Part shown: positions 60,039-64,000 of the stretch, piece after piece | Layout: each line of letters opens with the position of its first letter | How positions within the stretch are numbered: the first letter of the stretch is position 1 | Assembly (NCBI RefSeq): GCF_900116495.1 | Contig: NZ_FPAY01000001.1 | Span: forward strand, 558,001-622,000 | Length of the DNA stretch: 64,000 nt | DNA from: Arthrobacter sp. ov118 | GTDB lineage: Bacteria > Actinomycetota > Actinomycetes > Actinomycetales > Micrococcaceae | Reading direction: 5' to 3' | Notes under the pieces: model-generated | What the model was told of the DNA's origin: nothing | Database searches by the model: none | Seen by the model: only the letters and a program-made list of their open reading frames with translations | Made by a program: the position numbers and the translations under genes

Positions 60039-60720
60039 GACCGCCGCCCCGCCCGCCAGCAAATCCGAGCAGGCCTATGCGGCCGTCAAGGCCCGGATCG
60101 TGGACGGAACCTACTCCCCCGGCTACCGGCTGGTGCTGGCCAAAATCGCGGAGGACCTGGGCGTCAGCGTGGTTCCGGTCCGCGAAGCCATCCGCCGGCT
60201 CGAGGCCGAAGGCCTGGTCCAGTTCGAGCGGAACGTCGGCGCCACCGTTTCCGGCATCGACCCCACCGAATACCTCTACACGATGCAGACCCTGAGCATT
60301 GTCGAGGGCGCCGCCACGGCCCTCTCCGCGCCGCTGATCGGGGCGGCGGACATCGCCCGGGCGCGCGCCGTGAACGAAGAAATGCGCGAATGCCTGCAGC
60401 ACTTCGATCCCGTCCGCTTCACCCGGCTCAACCAAGACTTCCACAGCGTCCTGTTCGAGCACTGCCCCAACCCGCACATCCTGGACCTCGTCCACCGGGG
60501 CTGGAACCGGCTCGCTTCCCTCCGGTCCTCCACGTTCCGCTTCGTCCCCGGCCGGGCGCACGATTCCGTCGACGAACACGAAGCCCTGCTCCGGCTCATC
60601 GAAACCGGCGCCGCCGCCGAGGAAATCGAAAAGGCCGCCCGCCTGCACCGCAGCGCCACCCTGGACGCCTACCTCGCCCAGGCCCCGAAAAGCAACGCGG
60701 GGTCACTTAGCGCCCAATAG
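60031..60720 (+). CDS. GntR/FCD-family regulator of the homoprotocatechuate operon
   Basis: A 229-residue transcription factor. The N-terminal winged helix (about 12-75) has YAAVKARIVDGTYSPGYRL and VSVVPVREAIRRLEAEGLV. The C-terminal FCD domain has metal-binding-type His and Asp/Glu residues: FTRLNQDFHSVLFEHC and DEHEALLRLIE. The last ten residues (KSNAGSLSAQ) and the stop codon are encoded by a palindromic repeat of family A that invades the 3' end, so the ancestral protein probably ended slightly differently. Its place inside the operon suggests local feedback control. Confidence 0.88.
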   Translation: MSETAAPPASKSEQAYAAVKARIVDGTYSPGYRLVLAKIAEDLGVSVVPVREAIRRLEAEGLVQFERNVGATVSGIDPTEYLYTMQTLSIVEGAATALSAPLIGAADIARARAVNEEMRECLQHFDPVRFTRLNQDFHSVLFEHCPNPHILDLVHRGWNRLASLRSSTFRFVPGRAHDSVDEHEALLRLIETGAAAEEIEKAARLHRSATLDAYLAQAPKSNAGSLSAQ

Positions 60721-60754
60721 GGCACCCCCATTGGGCCGTAAGTGACCCCGCGAT
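60691..60754. repeat. Palindromic intergenic element, family A copy 2
   Basis: AGCAACGCGGGGTCACTTAG (60691-60710) and its imperfect inverse TAAGTGACCCCGCGATGGAC (60739-60758) flank an inner pair, GCCCAAT/ATTGGGC. The outer arm, AGCAACGCGGGGTCA, is identical to copy 1 at 3167. The element covers the GntR stop codon and ends 20 bases before hpaE. It could reduce read-through from hpaG-gntR into hpaE. Confidence 0.85.
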
Positions 60755-60777
60755 GGACTAACAGTAAGGAAAAAACA

Positions 60778-62292
60778 ATGACGTTCACTGCCGCAGAAAC
60801 CAAATCCCACTACGTTCCGCAGGACCTTCCCACCCACATCCAGCACTACATCAACGGCGAGTTTGTTGACTCGGCATCCGGGGCGACCTTCGATGTCCTG
60901 GACCCCGTGTCCAACACCAACTACGCCACCGCCGCGGCCGGCCAGAAGGAAGACATCGACCGCGCCGTCGCCGCCGCCCGCGAAGCGTTCGTCAACGGCC
61001 CGTGGCCGAAGATGAAGCCCCGCGAGCGCGCCCGCGTCCTGAACAAGATCGCCGACGCCGTCGAGGCCCAGGAGGCGCGGCTCGCCGAACTCGAGACTTT
61101 CGACACCGGCCTGCCGATCACCCAGGCCAAGGGCCAGGCGCTGCGGGCGGCGGAGAATTTCCGCTTCTTCGCGGACCTGATCGTGGCCCAGTTCGACGAC
61201 GCCATGAAGGTCCCCGGCGCGCAGATCAACTACGTGAACCGCAAGCCGATCGGCGTTGCAGGCCTGATTACGCCGTGGAACACCCCGTTCATGCTCGAGT
61301 CCTGGAAGCTCGCCCCGGCCCTGGCCACGGGCAACACCGTGGTCCTCAAGCCGGCCGAGTTCACCCCGCTGTCCGCCTCTCTGTGGGCCACCATCTTCAA
61401 GGACGCCGGTCTGCCCGACGGCGTGTTCAACCTGGTCAACGGCCTCGGCGAGGAAGCCGGCGACGCGCTCGTCAAGCATCCGGACGTGCCGCTGATCTCC
61501 TTCACCGGCGAGACCACCACGGGCCAGACGATCTTCCGCAATGCCGCGGCCAACCTTAAGGGCCTGTCCATGGAACTCGGCGGCAAGTCACCGTGCGTCG
61601 TGTTCGCCGACGCCGACCTGGACGCCGCGATCGACTCCGCCCTGTTCGGCGTCTTCTCGCTCAACGGCGAACGCTGCACCGCCGGCTCCCGGATCCTGGT
61701 GGAGCGCGCCATCTACGAGGAATTCTGCGACAAGTACGCCGCCCGCGCCAAGAACATCGTGGTCGGGGACCCGCACGACCCCAAGACCCAGGTGGGCGCG
61801 CTGGTCCACCCGGAGCACTATGAAAAGGTGGCTTCCTACGTGGAGATCGGCAAGTCCGAAGGCCGGCTGCTGGCCGGCGGCGGCCGCCCGGACCACCTCC
61901 CGGAAGGCAACTACATCGCACCCACGGTGTTCGCCGACGTCGCCCCCGACGCGCGGATCTTCCAGGAGGAGATCTTCGGGCCCGTCGTCGCCATCACCCC
62001 GTTTGAGAACGACGACGAGGCGCTGGCTTTGGCGAACAACACCAAGTACGGCCTCGCGGCCTACATCTGGACCCAGAACCTGACCCGCGCCCACAACTTC
62101 TCGCAGAACGTCGAGGCCGGCATGGTGTGGCTCAACAGCCACAACGTCCGCGACCTCCGCACCCCGTTCGGCGGGGTCAAGGCCTCCGGCCTCGGCCACG
62201 AGGGCGGCTACCGTTCCATCGATTTCTACACCGACCAGCAGGCCGTCCACATCACGCTCGGCTCCGTCCACACCCCCAAATTCGGCGCCTAG
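60778..62292 (+). CDS. hpaE: 5-carboxymethyl-2-hydroxymuconate semialdehyde dehydrogenase
   Basis: Oxidises the ring-cleavage semialdehyde with NAD+. The 504-residue aldehyde dehydrogenase has PWNTPFMLESWKLAPALA, FTGETTTGQTIF, the general-base Glu in MELGGKSPCVV and the nucleophilic Cys in NGERCTAGSR. The C-terminal VNSHNVRD-like part reads WLNSHNVRDLRTPFGGVKASG, shortened key words LRTPFGGVK, typical of HpaE and related semialdehyde dehydrogenases. AAGGA precedes the ATG by about eight bases. Placement next to hpaD fixes the assignment. Confidence 0.93.
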   Translation: MTFTAAETKSHYVPQDLPTHIQHYINGEFVDSASGATFDVLDPVSNTNYATAAAGQKEDIDRAVAAAREAFVNGPWPKMKPRERARVLNKIADAVEAQEARLAELETFDTGLPITQAKGQALRAAENFRFFADLIVAQFDDAMKVPGAQINYVNRKPIGVAGLITPWNTPFMLESWKLAPALATGNTVVLKPAEFTPLSASLWATIFKDAGLPDGVFNLVNGLGEEAGDALVKHPDVPLISFTGETTTGQTIFRNAAANLKGLSMELGGKSPCVVFADADLDAAIDSALFGVFSLNGERCTAGSRILVERAIYEEFCDKYAARAKNIVVGDPHDPKTQVGALVHPEHYEKVASYVEIGKSEGRLLAGGGRPDHLPEGNYIAPTVFADVAPDARIFQEEIFGPVVAITPFENDDEALALANNTKYGLAAYIWTQNLTRAHNFSQNVEAGMVWLNSHNVRDLRTPFGGVKASGLGHEGGYRSIDFYTDQQAVHITLGSVHTPKFGA

Positions 62293-62308
62293 GCGGCGCA
62301 GTAACCCG

Positions 62309-62369
62309 ATGCGCTATCACTTAATGTCCTTCTGAGGCCCTGAAGGCAACCAGAACTGATAACGCAACC
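62309..62369. repeat. Palindromic intergenic element, family B copy 2 (degenerate)
   Basis: GATGCGCTATCACTTAATGT (62309-62328) and AGAACTGATAACGCAACCGG (62353-62372) are imperfect inverse copies. The left arm shares GCGCTATCACTT with copy 1 and the right arm shares GATA-CGCAAC. The stem is interrupted, so this is an eroded copy. It lies in the 136-base gap between hpaE and hpaD. Confidence 0.65.
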
Positions 62370-62428
62370 GGGGATTGGCCGGCCGCCGTCGAACTTTCCA
62401 CGACCCCTTTCAAAGAAGAGAGAACACC

Positions 62429-63517
62429 ATGACCAACTTCGTCCCCACCCCCACCGTTCCGGCACCGGACATCGTCCGCTGCGCCTACATGGAAATCGTC
62501 GTCACCGACCTCGCCAAGTCCCGCGAGTTCTACGTCGACCTCCTGGGCCTGCACGTCACCGAGGAAGACGAGAACGCCATCTACCTGCGCTCCCTCGAGG
62601 AGTTCATCCACCACAACCTGGTGCTCCGCAAGGGCCCGATCGCCGCCGTTGCGGCCTTCGCGTACCGGGTGAAATCCCCCGCCGAAGTGGACGCCGCCGA
62701 GGCCTACTACAAGGAACTGGGCTGCCGCACCGAGCGCCGGAAAGAAGGCTTCACCAAGGGCATCGGCGACTCCGTGCGCGTCGAGGACCCGCTGGGCTTC
62801 CCCTACGAATTCTTCTACGAGACCGAGCACGTAGAGCGCCTCACCCAGCGCTACGACCTCTACTCCGCCGGTGAACTGGTGCGCCTGGACCACTTCAACC
62901 AGGTCACCCCGGACGTTCCCCGCGGCCGGAAGTACCTGGAGGACCTCGGCTTCCGCGTCTCCGAAGACATCCAGGATTCCGACGGCGTCACGTACGCCGC
63001 GTGGATGCACCGCAAGCAGACCGTGCACGACACCGCCCTCACCGGCGGCAACGGCCCGCGCATGCACCACGTCGCGTTCGCCACGCACGAGAAGCACAAC
63101 ATCATCCAGATCTGCGACAAGATGGGCGCCCTGCGCATCAGCGACCGGATCGAACGGGGCCCGGGCCGGCACGGGGTCTCCAATGCCTTCTACCTCTACA
63201 TCCTGGACCCGGACAGCCACCGCATCGAGATCTACACCCAGGACTACTACACCGGCGACCCGGATAACCCGACCATCACCTGGGACGTGCACGACAACCA
63301 GCGCCGCGACTGGTGGGGCAACCCCGTGGTCCCGTCCTGGTACACCGAGGCCTCCCTGGTCCTGGACCTCGACGGCAACCCGCAGCCCGTCATCGAACGC
63401 ACCGACGCCTCCGAAATGGCCGTGACCGTGGGCGCCGACGGGTTCTCCTACACGCGCAAAGACGATTCCGCCGCAGGCACCGACGCGGTGGGCTTCAAGC
63501 TCGGGGCGCAGGTCTAA
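62429..63517 (+). CDS. hpaD: Homoprotocatechuate 2,3-dioxygenase
   Basis: Extradiol cleavage of 3,4-dihydroxyphenylacetate. The 362-residue product belongs to the type I (VOC-fold) family. The metal ligands His155, His214 and Glu267 and the second-sphere Trp192, His200, Arg243 and Tyr257 fall at exactly the numbers of the Brevibacterium fuscum enzyme; motifs are RLDHFNQ, RMHHVAF and HRIEIYTQDYY. Relatives use Fe(II) (B. fuscum) or Mn(II) (Arthrobacter globiformis MndD); the metal cannot be told from sequence. AGAGAACACC precedes the ATG. Confidence 0.96.
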   Translation: MTNFVPTPTVPAPDIVRCAYMEIVVTDLAKSREFYVDLLGLHVTEEDENAIYLRSLEEFIHHNLVLRKGPIAAVAAFAYRVKSPAEVDAAEAYYKELGCRTERRKEGFTKGIGDSVRVEDPLGFPYEFFYETEHVERLTQRYDLYSAGELVRLDHFNQVTPDVPRGRKYLEDLGFRVSEDIQDSDGVTYAAWMHRKQTVHDTALTGGNGPRMHHVAFATHEKHNIIQICDKMGALRISDRIERGPGRHGVSNAFYLYILDPDSHRIEIYTQDYYTGDPDNPTITWDVHDNQRRDWWGNPVVPSWYTEASLVLDLDGNPQPVIERTDASEMAVTVGADGFSYTRKDDSAAGTDAVGFKLGAQV

Positions 63518-63521
63518 CCCG

Positions 63522-64000
63522 ATGCTGGACGCGAAGACAATCGAAGCCATCGCCGACGAACTGGTGGAAGCTGGCCGGAACCGCAAGCCGGTGCCGCGCC
63601 TGACGGCCCGCTACCCGGAGATGACCGTGGCGGACTCCTACGCCGTGCAGCAGCTGTGGCGGCGGCGGAACGAGGAAGCCGGACGGACCCTGGTGGGCCG
63701 CAAGATCGGGCTCACCTCCAAGGCCATGCAGGCCGCCACGGGCATCACCGAACCGGACTACGGGGCGATCTTCGATGACATGGTGCTGGAAACCGGCTGC
63801 TCCGTGCCGTGGGACCGCTACACCCACCCCCGGGTGGAGGTAGAGCTGGCGTTCGTCCTCAAAGACGGGCTCAAAGGCCCCGGCTGCACCATCTTCGACG
63901 TCCTCAACGCCACCGACTACGTGGTGCCGGCCCTCGAGATCCTGGACTCCAGGATTGAGATGGAGGGCCGGACCATCGTGGACACCATCGCCGACAACGC
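63522..64000 (+). CDS. hpaH: 2-oxo-hept-4-ene-1,7-dioate hydratase (3' end outside the window)
   Basis: Hydrates the decarboxylated ring-cleavage product. The 159 residues seen start at the ATG at 63522, four bases after the hpaD stop. They contain VADSYAVQQLWRRR, LVGRKIGLTSKAMQAATGI, VEVELAFVLKDGLKGPG and VVPALEILDSRIEMEGR, the signature of the HpaH/MhpD hydratase-decarboxylase family (metal-binding Glu residues in VEVELAF). About 100 residues are missing at the right edge. An aldolase (HpaI) and an isomerase (HpaF) would be expected further right. Confidence 0.92.
   Translation, partial: MLDAKTIEAIADELVEAGRNRKPVPRLTARYPEMTVADSYAVQQLWRRRNEEAGRTLVGRKIGLTSKAMQAATGITEPDYGAIFDDMVLETGCSVPWDRYTHPRVEVELAFVLKDGLKGPGCTIFDVLNATDYVVPALEILDSRIEMEGRTIVDTIADN

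Overview
The window is a GC-rich, tightly packed chromosomal segment of an actinobacterium, most likely Arthrobacter, Pseudarthrobacter or a near relative in the Micrococcaceae. The pointers are the uniformly high GC, the actinobacterial phenylacetate gene set, an LAXTG-type wall-anchored protease, a GAF-ANTAR protein, a TMEM175-type channel and a homoprotocatechuate dioxygenase whose active-site numbering matches the Brevibacterium/Arthrobacter enzymes. I found no rRNA, tRNA, insertion sequence, prophage or CRISPR array. No stretch longer than 300 bases lacks a gene.

Layout. Positions 1-12100 hold housekeeping genes: menD (cut by the left edge), argS, an exported PhoX phosphatase with a candidate PHO box, menC, a PAP2 phosphatase, an MFS transporter, a GAF-ANTAR regulator, a MinD/EspI-like ATPase and a metallo-beta-lactamase-fold hydrolase. 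At 12300-17560 are a TMEM175 channel, a branched-chain-type 2-oxoacid dehydrogenase operon (E1 alpha, E1 beta, E2) and a divergent Lrp/AsnC regulator, followed by galU. From 18550 to 23580 runs the phenylacetyl-CoA epoxidase operon paaABCDE, ending in a PaaG-like enoyl-CoA hydratase. Two tandem LytR-CpsA-Psr genes, an orphan STAS-like gene and oligopeptidase B follow.

At 29187-32463 is an unusual gene pair. One gene encodes an internally duplicated Ala/Asp/Asn-rich protein with a leader-like N-terminus. The other encodes a PqqD-domain plus M50-type membrane metalloprotease. This is the best candidate in the window for an undescribed system. Next come a GNAT gene, pta-ackA, and more phenylacetate genes: a PaaI thioesterase, paaK, a TetR repressor (PaaR-like), paaZ, a second thioesterase and, at 50301-53229, the beta-oxidation genes paaJ-paaF-paaH. 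Interspersed are a DUF427 gene, a glyoxalase-fold gene, flavohaemoglobin hmp, a wall-anchored trypsin-like protease, a tyrosine phosphatase, an SGNH hydrolase, a GNAT gene, a pentapeptide-repeat gene, csbD, a dienelactone hydrolase and pheA.

From 56393 to the right edge lies a second aromatic route. A flavin aromatic hydroxylase is divergent from a homoprotocatechuate (3,4-dihydroxyphenylacetate) meta-cleavage operon: an FAH-RraA fusion, a GntR regulator, hpaE, hpaD and hpaH (cut by the right edge).

How it fits together: the paa genes are split over at least five transcription units, but each carries a copy of one near-palindrome (core ACCGACCGTTCG), including the tetR gene itself. This gives a coherent predicted PaaR regulon. 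The window thus joins the phenylacetyl-CoA epoxide route and the homoprotocatechuate meta-cleavage route, which lead to central metabolites. Palindromic intergenic repeats with the cores GCGGGGTC and GCGCTATCACTT recur in gene gaps, and one of them forms the last codons of the GntR gene.
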